From Mitosporidium daphniae (lineage: Eukaryota; Microsporidia), in contig NW_013546312.1 of the NCBI RefSeq assembly GCF_000760515.2, positions 1 through 33,837 of the forward strand: 33,837 nt of DNA, given 5' to 3'. The translations under genes and the position numbers were made by a program. The notes under the pieces are model-generated. The model saw nothing but the letters and a program-made list of their open reading frames with translations, searched no databases and was not told the DNA's origin. Below, one piece after another: positions 19,824-28,355 of the stretch. Every line of letters starts with the position of its first letter. Position 1 is the first letter of the stretch.

Positions 19824-19964
19824 CCAATCACACCCAAATTTATTTATACCAAACACATAGCCTGGGGCTGGCCAATCGTACCTTAATGCTAGCAAAAAGA
19901 CAGGAGTAAAAATACAATTTGGTTGGCCCGTTGATTGGTGTCCATGTAAATTGGCAAGCCCAAT
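19824..19964. promoter_or_regulatory. cluster of five CCAAT boxes
   Basis: The 436-bp gap between PPM1 and the orphan secreted gene holds CCAAT at 19824, 19872 and 19960 and ATTGG at 19934 and 19950. Two lie in the same longer context, GGCCAATC. Such clustering suits a Hap/NF-Y-type promoter, here 200-350 bp upstream of the orphan gene. Apart from the pentanucleotide run, I see no gene in this gap. Confidence 0.4.
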
Positions 19965-20045
19965 CGCAAAAACTTGTGCTACCGTTCTTTGGTGCATGTG
20001 CAATTAATGTTTTATTTTCCTGTCTCAATTGTGGAGGCTGGATAT

Positions 20046-20065
20046 AAAATGAAATGAAATGAAAT
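20046..20065 (+). repeat. short GAAAT pentanucleotide repeat
   Basis: Three perfect GAAAT units flanked by near matches, about 105 bp before the orphan secreted gene. It is the second pentanucleotide tract in the window. Confidence 0.7.
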
Positions 20066-20169
20066 AAACTCACTTTTATGCCTTGTTTGACAGTTGATAA
20101 AGAATCCTATTTATCCATGCTCACAAACGGATTCTACATAAGCACAGGGTCAACGACGCATACCTCTCA

Positions 20170-22032
20170 ATGATGGCAATGAGATGTCTTCTTTTGAGCC
20201 TTATGGTTCTCCTATCGCTTTTCCTTGTAAACAATGCTGAAGGAAATGATACAGAATCCTCCTCCTCCTCCATTTATTCAGAAGTGGAGCTAGAAGGGGG
20301 TCTTACAGCCGAGTTTTCATTCTCATATACATCGGCTGAACGAATGTTGGCCTTGATGAAGGCCAATTTTGGCGAATACCTCGAACGTCTTCCCTTTTTT
20401 TTGCAGAAATATGATGGCCCGATGTCACAAGCTGCCAGGATGGCTCTCTATTGGAACAAAATAGATGACCTCCATTCATATTATCAGGAACCCGTGCATG
20501 ATGTAGATTTTTCTAGAGTCTCCGCGCTCTTCCCTCCGCAAAAACCTCTTTACTCCCATTATTCGGTTTTCATCTCACCAGAGACATGTGGTAAATTGGA
20601 TCTTTTGGAATGGGTACAAGCCGGAGGAACCGCTTCGTTTTTGGTAAATTCGCTGACCCCTTTGCCGCTCGGGATTCTTTACCGGAGCCCAAACTCTGAA
20701 AAAACACCATTATCTTCCAAGACCTCGCATCGCTTGGAAAAATCTTCCCTTTTGCATGTTGGGAAGATTCCCCCTGTGTCCAAAAAACTTTTAAGAGACT
20801 TTGAAAAAAAATTGTCTATTTTCAGTAAATGTTATGCCGTGATCCTTTCTAAAGCAGACCTGTCCCAGATCACTGGCACATTCTTTTCATTTTCAGAGCT
20901 GGATGCCCCGCTTTTATCTGGATTGAGATTTTCAAACTTAATCCAACTTTCTCATTCTTCGAAAGAAAGCGTTTCTTATTTTCTCCGAGGCGATAATGAA
21001 TATGTTCGGTCTTGGCTGCCGAGAGATTTTTGGCGATCAATACGTCCTCAAAATTCGAAAGATAACGAGAAATACTCGGATTTCGAAATTGTAAACCAGT
21101 GGGTTGGCACCCATTACTTTGATCTGGAACATAGCTTTTTCGCTAAAGGATTTAGAATTGATACGCTCATTCAGGCACGACGGACAGGGTTTATTCTTCA
21201 TCGAGCATTAAACGAATTTGTATGGGGCGTTGATAAGTTGCCGAGGTATCCAGGAAACTATTCGACCACGTTCATCACGCTCATTGAGACAATAATGGTG
21301 GAGCAGATTTTTCTCAAATTTGGCGTCCTGCCTTCGGCAGAGGAGATCGAGACTAGCCCAGAGCTAGCCTTTAAGATTCTTTTCCGTATTTCTGGCGCAG
21401 AACAACATTTTTTCGACCTGCTTGTTGGCGGAAAAACATTGGCCAACCTGAGAAGAGGCGATTTGCCGCCTTTGGAGCCAACAGTTAGAAGGATCTGTGT
21501 CGAGCATCTCACTATGGTCCCCGGGTGGCCCTACTTACTGGAACGGCTCCAACTTTCTTTGGATAATTTTTCGTGGAAATCGATTCCTGAAAACTGGTTT
21601 TCTACGCTTTCTCAAGATAAATTATACCCCCTCTATGATGGCGGATCTTGGATGGTTACAAGAGCCCTAAAAACATTCGTCGAGCCAGCTTGGATGGCAT
21701 TTCAGAGAACTCGCCATTTTTTCACCTTTATCACGGTGAATTCTTTTTCTATGCTTAATCCGGTTCAGCAATTGGACCTGATACTCCATCCTGATGCTAA
21801 AGAAAACCTATACCCCCTTGTGATTGCCAGCTTAGAAGCCGATAGATTCAGACTGCTTTATGGACATGCTGCATCTTTGGGAGTATTATCGAGATTTAAA
21901 GAATTAACGCAAATGCACCATCAACACCTAATTAAAGAACTGGAGAAAGAGCTGGAGGCTTTGAAGCTTCAGCTACAAGGGGTTGATTTGCTTGACAAGC
22001 ACGTTAAAGAGAAAATCTCGAATTTAGAATGA
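20170..22032 (+). CDS. large secreted orphan protein
   Basis: An intronless gene of 620 aa. The signal peptide (MRCLLLSLMVLLSLFLVNNA) is followed by an acidic Ser run, then an evenly folded-looking body with no membrane helix and many aromatic residues (THYFDLEHSFFAKGF, WLPRDFWRSI, MVPGWPYLLERL). The last 45 residues are a charged coiled coil (LIKELEKELEALKLQLQ). A few N-glycosylation sequons (NDT, NYS, NFS) are present. There is no HDEL-type retrieval signal at the C terminus. I recognise no family. In a parasite lineage it could be a secreted effector, spore-wall or ER-lumenal protein, but nothing visible decides this. The start is the first of two adjacent ATGs. Confidence 0.8.
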   Translation: MMAMRCLLLSLMVLLSLFLVNNAEGNDTESSSSSIYSEVELEGGLTAEFSFSYTSAERMLALMKANFGEYLERLPFFLQKYDGPMSQAARMALYWNKIDDLHSYYQEPVHDVDFSRVSALFPPQKPLYSHYSVFISPETCGKLDLLEWVQAGGTASFLVNSLTPLPLGILYRSPNSEKTPLSSKTSHRLEKSSLLHVGKIPPVSKKLLRDFEKKLSIFSKCYAVILSKADLSQITGTFFSFSELDAPLLSGLRFSNLIQLSHSSKESVSYFLRGDNEYVRSWLPRDFWRSIRPQNSKDNEKYSDFEIVNQWVGTHYFDLEHSFFAKGFRIDTLIQARRTGFILHRALNEFVWGVDKLPRYPGNYSTTFITLIETIMVEQIFLKFGVLPSAEEIETSPELAFKILFRISGAEQHFFDLLVGGKTLANLRRGDLPPLEPTVRRICVEHLTMVPGWPYLLERLQLSLDNFSWKSIPENWFSTLSQDKLYPLYDGGSWMVTRALKTFVEPAWMAFQRTRHFFTFITVNSFSMLNPVQQLDLILHPDAKENLYPLVIASLEADRFRLLYGHAASLGVLSRFKELTQMHHQHLIKELEKELEALKLQLQGVDLLDKHVKEKISNLE

Positions 22033-22304
22033 TAAATAAACGAGTTGATACCGATGCGGTTCTTTATACAACGTTCTTGTCCTGGTCATTACGGCACCAT
22101 TGAATAGTGACCGATGGACTTGCGAGTATCAATACGAAAGCTTTATTTCAATCGAGTTGAAGTGTATTATAGGCCCGCACCTAATTGCAACTCCAATAAA
22201 TCCCCGGTATGAAGCTCCAAAATTTATATGGCAAGCGTGTAGCCGTCGCTTAAAGCGTTTCTTGGTTGTTATTCCGCCCATCTTTTTCAGAAGCTTTGAT
22301 TCAG

Positions 22305-22797
22305 TGGAGGATTTCGTTCTTACTTGCACAAAGTATTTGCGGATAGAAAGCCAATGCCCATTGAGAGCGTACCGTCAAAGATTTTCGGAACGGCTCTTAA
22401 TATTTTGTTGGCCATTGCGCCCAGAAACTTGCTATCAAAATATCGGGGTAATCTATGGAGTTTTATGCAGCGCAGCTTTAGTTTTGCGGATTGGCGGCCT
22501 TACATTGAAAACAAAGCGGATGCAAGTAATTACAGTGCCGCATTTTCACGATGTTGTGCTGCTTTGAACTTGGCCCTATTCTTTGATTTTTCTTTCCAAA
22601 AAGCCCGCCCATCAAGTCTTTGCTTCGTTGATATCTGTGCCATCCGCAATCGGCCCTTTAACTTTTCAATTATCCATACCACAGACTTTGTTTTTTCGCA
22701 TTTAAAAGAGAATATACGAGTAACTTGTAGGGTTAGCATTGGAGCAGAGCTATTGGTGGTAACTGATCATGTACCCGAGCGAGATTCTATATTTTAA
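22305..22797 (+). CDS. hypothetical protein, 3' exon(s); 5' structure unresolved
   Basis: From about 22305 to the TAA at 22797 one frame is open and protein-like (GGFRSYLHKVFADRKPMPIE, IFGTALNILLAIAPRN, DFVFSHLKENIRVTCRV). It is preceded by a stop at 22297 and a plausible acceptor ending TTGATTCAG at 22304. A second frame is also open from about 22100 to 22567, so coding frame and splicing are ambiguous. Candidate starts are ATG at 22054, 22114 or 22209. No combination I tried gave a clean join with introns of 23-35 nt. I recognise no family. The gene would end 15 bp before the RAD9 start. Confidence 0.4.
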
Positions 22798-22812
22798 TTT
22801 TGAATTGCAATA

Positions 22813-24127
22813 ATGCCGGTGTTGAGGGCTGTTCTTTTGGCGTCTGCAATAAAAGGTTAGCACGCTCGTATTTAGGCTTTTAGATTTCATCAAATCTGTA
22901 TTTTTGATATCTCACTTATCAGACACGATTTGCTTGGAATGGTGGCCTCGGAAGGTACTGCATCGCTTATTTACATCATCCAGTTCCAATTGGCCTCGAC
23001 AATTGACAATTTTTCTGCTTTCATACTGTGCTCTTTTCATTGCGACAGCAATGGATATGTTGCTGAGTACGATCTGGATAATCTTTCTCCTTTGAATTAT
23101 GCCTACAAAAAGTTCCCCTTTGTCATTCGACTGTCGACAAAAGTAACTGTATTTTCTTTCTCGGTTTTTAGTCGCTGTTGGATGCATTGCAAGTCAGACA
23201 GCATTCGGCCACCGTGCTTACAATCTCGTTTGATACGTTGCTTACGGTTCCAGCTTTGACTCTTGAACTGCAATGCACGTCTTCACTCTTCAAAAGGGCA
23301 TCGCTGTTCATTGAGGATTTTGGAATTACCCCAAAGCATGCTTCTGAAAGACGTCCACTCTGTGCATTCCCTTTGTGTCTTGAAATGGAGCACCCTTCAG
23401 ATTTGAACGAATGGCTTACCCCTCTGATTGCGACATCTGAAAATGACTGTCACTCCATTCGTTGCTCTTGCTCCTCTGAAAACTCGACACTTGTTCTGGA
23501 GATACCGGAAACTGAGACAAGAATAGAGGTCCGAAATTTGACGATCATCTCTGAAAGTGGTGACCAGTCGATCGATTTTTTAATGGCAACTCAAGCTTGC
23601 AAGGTATGGGGGTCCTTTTATCGTAGTTCTTATGCCTGCTTTCTCGCCAACTTTCGAACCGGCTGCTTACGCTACATTTTGGGCAATCTTTGGAGTATTT
23701 TTTATACATGACTTACTATTTTAGACCGATGGTTCTGATTTCAACGCCCTCCCCCTGTTCCTCTTCTGCCTCGTGCCACGTGAAGGTTGTTATTGCTACA
23801 TATCCTGTTGAATATGAAGCTCTCGCATTTAAAACTAATGTCAGCATATCATCGGGGCTTTTGTTGCACACAAACGGCGATGTATTGACAAATCCAACTA
23901 TATCTCGATCATCGATTGATGCTTTTAATGCCGATCCGACGCTTGATTTATCAGATATCAGCCCCCTTTCTGCTGAAAGCACACCCACAAATCCATGGGA
24001 TATGTCACAATCCCCCCTATCCACCGCATGTCCGCGCGCTAAAAAACAAAAGAAATCTTCGGAATTTTCTTTCACATCATTTAGCAATGAAGACTACATT
24101 CCATCGACGCCTCCAAATTTGAGATAA
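22813..24127 (+). CDS. RAD9: RAD9 checkpoint clamp subunit
   Basis: Six exons (introns 22856-22883, 22955-22983, 23143-23171, 23604-23626, 23695-23724; 23-30 nt) give 391 aa, a normal Rad9 length. The N-terminal strand-helix pair IKDFIKSVFLISHLSDTICL, then FSAFILCSFHC, FVIRLSTKSLLDAL and a late RLLTLHFGQSLEPMVLI follow the PCNA-like Rad9 fold. The C-terminal tail of about 90 residues is Ser/Thr/Pro-rich with SP/TP sites and a basic KKQKKSS patch, like the phosphorylated tail of Rad9. With Rad1 and Hus1 it forms the 9-1-1 clamp that activates the ATR pathway. The 23-nt intron is the shortest I place. Identification rests on fold-pattern matching across several splices, so it is good but not certain. 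Confidence 0.7.
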
Positions 24128-24376
24128 ATTTGTAAAGATTGGGCGTTGTTCTCTTTTTCCAAATCGCCATATCGTGTTGTTTCTGGCCCCGGTGGCCCAC
24201 CAAATTGCTGCCCAGCTTTATCAGAATTATCGAGGTTTGCTTTGGCGGTATTCTTCCCATCTTCACTTTCAAGCTTTTTTAAACTTATGATGGAGGTTCT
24301 TTCATCCTAAAAAATGATCCTCCTGTTGGGATTAACTATGCTGTGACGTTACGTGGTTTCGAACCGCGGATCCCAT
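24094..24376 (-). CDS. SDHAF4-like succinate dehydrogenase assembly factor
   Basis: The minus strand encodes SLKKLESEDGKNTAKANLDN and then QQFGGPPGPETTRYGDLEK. The second segment is the hallmark C-terminal motif of SDHAF4/Sdh8 (GGP.GPEPTRYGDWE..GR). The proposed model has a short first exon (24353-24376) and a 46-nt intron (24307-24352), giving 78 aa. That intron is longer than its neighbours and the resulting N terminus is not presequence-like, so the 5' end is doubtful. The family protein binds free flavinylated Sdh1 in the matrix and blocks oxidant formation. The usual terminal WE..GR..DF is altered here, and the 3' end overlaps RAD9 antisense by 34 nt. Confidence 0.5.
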
Positions 24377-24452
24377 TAAATTCTAAATAAAATCAAGAGC
24401 AATCCAACACGTGTGCCGGTATAGATTGGGCCTAACCCTGGCTTTTATTTGA

Positions 24453-24465
24453 TAAATTTAAATTT
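24453..24465 (+). promoter_or_regulatory. AAATTT-type motif of RNPS1
   Basis: TAAATTTAAATTT lies about 25 bp before the RNPS1-like ATG, with a second AAATTT immediately before the start. Confidence 0.45.
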
Positions 24466-24490
24466 CTGCATCAATTTTACAAAATTTAAT

Positions 24491-25063
24491 ATGACCAGAG
24501 GTAGGTCATTGGAAAGCTCTCCTCGCTCCCTTCCCAGATCGTGTTCTAGGGAAAGCGTGTGCTCCTTGTTATCGTCTTCATCTTCTTTTTCAGACTCTCC
24601 AGAAAGAAATAATCCCATGGATATCGTTGTAAAGGGATTAACTAGAAATGTTAACACAGAGCATTTAAGGGATATCTTTTCCTCTTTTGGGATAATAAAT
24701 TGTATCAAAATCGATGATGGCGACCGAGAATGGAGATATAAAAGAAGCGGAGTTATAAACTTTAGCAGCGAGAAGGCTGCTGCTCTGTCTATCGAATGCA
24801 TGGATGGGGGTCAGATCGATGGCATGGATATCGAGGTCGCATATTTGCGCAAGGGGCCTGAAAATGACGACTTTGCCCCTCGAAGATCATTATCGTCTAA
24901 ATCTGCATTTTCTAAACGAAGATTGTCTCCCGGCCCTCGGCATAACAGAGGCACTCCCCATAGGCCGTCTATTGTTGAATATCGGAGGCCCTCGGCCACA
25001 CCGCGGCCCCTTGGCATGGACAGTCGTCGCCAAGATGGTTCAGGTTCCAATTATATAAATTAA
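24491..25063 (+). CDS. RNPS1: RNPS1-like SR protein with RRM
   Basis: An intronless gene of 190 aa. A Ser/Arg-rich N-terminal region (RSLESSPRSLPRSCSRES) precedes one RRM: IVVKGLTRNVNTEHLRDIFS, GVINFSSEKAAALSIECMDG, then GQIDGMDIEVAYL. LTRNV and MDGGQIDG are diagnostic of RNPS1, a member of the ASAP/PSAP and exon-junction assemblies that regulates splicing. The C terminus is rich in Arg, Ser and Pro. Its retention fits an organism with many introns. The start at 24491 is the first ATG, directly behind the AAATTT element. Confidence 0.8.
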   Translation: MTRGRSLESSPRSLPRSCSRESVCSLLSSSSSFSDSPERNNPMDIVVKGLTRNVNTEHLRDIFSSFGIINCIKIDDGDREWRYKRSGVINFSSEKAAALSIECMDGGQIDGMDIEVAYLRKGPENDDFAPRRSLSSKSAFSKRRLSPGPRHNRGTPHRPSIVEYRRPSATPRPLGMDSRRQDGSGSNYIN

Positions 25064-25096
25064 TGCATAAACTGTCATCTTTATTTGCAATCGCCA

Positions 25097-25315
25097 TCAA
25101 GAAACCAAAACCTTCACTGAAAGAGCCAAACAGGAGATAGATATCCACAGGCTGCAGCGATCACCAATCCTAGACCCTTTCCATATAAATGCCCATATTC
25201 CATATTCCTTTCTATTTCCAATAAACGTTGAAGCATATGATGTTATGTAGGAACACGTTGCAATAAGGAGCATGATAACTACCAGAAGAGATTGAAAGTT
25301 GAAGATGGCACTCAT
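25097..25315 (-). CDS. KSH1: Kish (TMEM167) Golgi membrane protein
   Basis: An intronless gene of 72 aa, full length for the family. MSAIFNFQSLLVVIMLLIAT, the GIWAFIWKGSRIGDRCS linker and a second membrane helix near the C terminus match Kish/KSH1 over the whole length. Kish is a small two-helix protein of the early secretory pathway, needed for normal secretion in yeast and flies. It faces TAN1 head-to-head across about 185 bp. Confidence 0.95.
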   Translation of the reverse strand: MSAIFNFQSLLVVIMLLIATCSYITSYASTFIGNRKEYGIWAFIWKGSRIGDRCSLWISISCLALSVKVLVS

Positions 25316-25316
25316 T

Positions 25317-25333
25317 AAATTTAAAATTTAAAT
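25317..25333 (-). promoter_or_regulatory. AAATTT-type motif of KSH1
   Basis: ATTTAAATTTTAAATTT on the minus strand sits immediately before the KSH1 ATG. It is the clearest example of the start-proximal motif in this window. Confidence 0.5.
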
Positions 25334-25499
25334 CGCCTTCGTGCTAAATATCATCGATATGCAGGGGCATTTTTGCAAACCAAACCATTCCATCAACATA
25401 GCATATGTAGCATACATCGGTGCTCCATGAGGTAAAGGTCAAATGCGCTAGCACTAAACTTGGCAGTGCGTTTAATTTTTTTATTTCGGCTTTTTTAAA

Positions 25500-26346
25500 A
25501 TGAAAAAGAGGAGAATTCAAAATTTCGACCTTCGGCCAGGAGATACCGGCATTATGCTCACGTGCTTTAAAGGCAGGGAGCACACCATCTCCGGCGAGCT
25601 TATGAATATAATATCAATCGAATGTGAAGACCAATGTGGGGATGACGAACAAAAGCCCGACGTGACATCCTCATTTAGTGATGCCTTTGACAACGAGTTA
25701 AAATCGCTTGGATCGCAAAAGAAAGGATCTTATTCGCTTGCTGGAATGGGTGATGTCAAGTGTATAATCTTTGCAAAGCCCACAAACCAAAATGAGCCCT
25801 CCAAAAAGCAACTACCCTTGGAGTTGACATTGAGAATCTGGGAGAGAGCTTTAAACACCGGTGTAAAGCATTCGAGGTACCAATATGCTGGCTGATCGCA
25901 CTCTTAGACACGGGCAACGATTGGTGCCTATAGAACTAAGCTGCAGGGCTTCCCCGGACGCACTGATGGCCATTTGGCCGAAATTTACAGAGCTACATCC
26001 CGACATTTTTGGGGGCAGATCAAGTGGCGACCAGTCGCTGGGCATTATAATGGTTTGAATTTGTTCCCCCTATTTCTAGTACGCAGTGGTGGTCGAGAAA
26101 CGGCTAAACGATACCATTTCCAAAGACTCCATAAAGGAAATCATTGCCTCGCTCATGGCCAGCCATCATGGTCCCAATATGGAAAGGTTCGTGGTTGACT
26201 TGAAAAAGCCCAAGCTTACAATCATGGTTCAGATCATAAAGGGCTTTCTGGGGATTTCTGGAATATTCAATTTTCCAGACACCTACAAATCCGGCAACAT
26301 TCAATTGCTGGCCGACGCCTATCGGGCAAGTAAAATTGCAACTTAA
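25500..26346 (+). CDS. TAN1: TAN1/THUMPD1, tRNA ac4C12 adaptor
   Basis: Three exons (introns 25877-25907 and 26053-26079; 31 and 27 nt) give 262 aa. GDTGIMLTCFKGREHTISGE is the N-terminal ferredoxin-like block, GDVKCIIFAKP and KHSRHGQRLVPIELSC start the THUMP region, and YAVVVEKRLNDTISKD with LTIMVQIIKGFLGIS complete it. Tan1 binds tRNA-Ser and tRNA-Leu and presents them to Kre33/NAT10 for N4-acetylation of C12. The protein starts at the first ATG. Another possible GT at its 3' end (26331) could extend it by splicing, but the TCP1 start follows within 60 bp. Confidence 0.85.
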
Positions 26347-26403
26347 ATTGATGATTCAATAAATTTTAATTGCAGATTGCAATTATTTCTTCAAATTCCT
26401 GCT

Positions 26404-28148
26404 ATGCTCTCCTCTTCGATGAATGGGACAACTTCAAGTTCAGGGCCCCTGCCCATTGGCGGAGAGCGCATCTCTGGAAGCGCTGTCAGAGCACAAAATG
26501 GTTGGCATTTTAATGATTAACTTTTCCACTAGTTACCGCCGTGCAGTCTCTTGCTAATATTTTGAAATCTAGCCTTGGCCCGGTCGGTCTTGATAAGATG
26601 CTCGTTGACGAGCTTGGCGAGGTGACAATTTCTAACGATGGAGCGACCATTCTAAGCATGCTTGAAGTTGAGCATCCGACGGCCCGCATGCTTGTGGAGA
26701 TGTCTCGTCTTCAAGACAAAGAGGTTGGAGATGGAACGACTTCCGTCGTTCTTTTAGCAGCCGAGCTATTGCGCCAAGCCAATGAGCTCATAAAGCTAAA
26801 GATCCATCCTACCACAATTATTTCTGGCTTCCGCTTGGCACTTCGCGAATCCTGCAAATTTATAGCAGAAAAGCTGGCCATTCCGGTCGATTCCCTTGGA
26901 AAAGATACCTTGATCCACGTAGCACGTACCTGCCTGTCTTCAAAGATACTTGGTGCTGGTGGCCTTCCCGACGAGGAAGCTTCATCGTTTTTCGCCAAAA
27001 TGGCTGCAGATGCAATAATGGCGGTTCGCACGCCCGCTGATGGAGGCTCATCCAAAAACGCCTTCAAATATCCTGTTAATGGCGTGTCCATTTTAAAGGC
27101 TCACGGCCAAAGTCAACTAGATTCATTTCTGGTGAACGGATATGCGCTCAATTGCGTCGCTGCGTCCCCGGCTATGAAGAGCAGCATCAAAAATGCCCGC
27201 ATTGCTTGTCTCGACTTTAACTTGCAAAGGATTAGGCTTCCACTTGGGGTCAATGTTTTGGTATCTGATCCAGATAAATTGGAAGATATTAGGAAGCGTG
27301 AAATCGATTTGACCCGTGAGCGTATCCAAAAGGTTCTTGCTTCCGGTGCAAACGTTGTCTTAACAACACGCGGAATTGACGATATGGCAATGAAGCTTTT
27401 TGTTGAAGCAGGTGCAATTGCAGTAAGACGTGTTGCGCGCGAAGATATCCTGCGAATTTGCAAGCTTACCGGGGCCACTCTGCTAACAACTCTAGCAACA
27501 CTGGAAGGCACTGAAGCCTTTGATGCCAGTGCGCTTGGCACTGCAGAAAGCATCAATTTGAAGACCTTTGCCTCTGATGAGTGTCTTTTGATTGAGACTG
27601 GATCGGCCGTAACGGGAGCTGCCTCGATCATCCTTCGTGGTCCCACAAGTATTGCTCTTGATGAGATGGAACGATCGATGCACGATGCCCTGTGTGTTGT
27701 CAAACGCACACTTGAATCATCAAGTGTGGTTGCTGGCGGTGGTGCAGTCGAAGCTGCCCTTTCTGTGTTTTTGGAGTCATTCGCATCGTCGATTGGCTCG
27801 CGCGAGCAGCTTGCTATTGCCAAGTTTGCAGAGTCGCTTCTGACGATTCCCAAATCGCTTGCACTCAATGCAGGAAAGGATTCTACCGAACTGATTGGCC
27901 GTCTTAGGGCATTTCATTATAAGAACCAACAGAATCCCACGGGTGTCTCTGGCCCCCTGTTGACGACCAATTCGCCTCATATGGGGCTCGACCTGATTCA
28001 AGGCACGGTTCGAAATAATGCACAGGCCGGTGTTTTAGAGCCAACCATGGTCAAGCTGAAAGCTTTAAAGGCAGCCACGGAGGCTGCCATTTCGATCCTC
28101 CGAATTGACGATATGATTAAGATCTTTCCAGACGAGAAAAAAGAATAA
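26404..28148 (+). CDS. TCP1: CCT-alpha, T-complex protein 1 subunit
   Basis: Two exons (intron 26501-26532, 32 nt) give 570 aa. GERISGSAVRAQNVTAVQSL, LGPVGLDKMLVDELGE, the ATPase motif ISNDGATIL, GDGTTSVVLLAAELL, HGQSQLDSFLVNGYALNC, VVAGGGAVEAALS and GVLEPTMVKLKALKAATEAA are the standard group II chaperonin landmarks. ILKAHG and YALNCV point to the alpha subunit in particular. CCT folds actin and tubulin in the cytosol. Compared with animals and yeast there is a short Gly/Glu-containing insertion after CLSSKILG and a somewhat longer N terminus. Codon use looks smoother and slightly more GC-rich than neighbours, as expected for a well-expressed gene. Confidence 0.97.
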
Positions 28149-28355
28149 CTTTATTTACCACCTTCATTATGATAAATGACCATCTGTAAACTGCAGACTC
28201 CCATGTTTGGTGCCCGCTGTACTGTGTAAATGGGGGGGGCGGATTTATGTGTACAAAAATTTAAGTTGCTCGTTGGTTGGCCGGTTTGCACCAACACATT
28301 GGCACTAAATGGTGACAGTTTAGTAAATTTCGTACTCGAGTTCACACATGTGTCT

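Noticed and set aside
24355-24365. GGTTTCGAACC suggesting a tRNA T arm
   Set aside because: The stem has a mismatch, no acceptor partner exists at the right distance, and the site is better read as the 5' part of the SDHAF4-like gene.
27113-27868. 251-aa minus-strand ORF opposite TCP1
   Set aside because: It is a shadow of the clear chaperonin CDS; its Ser/Arg-rich composition follows from complementing that coding strand.
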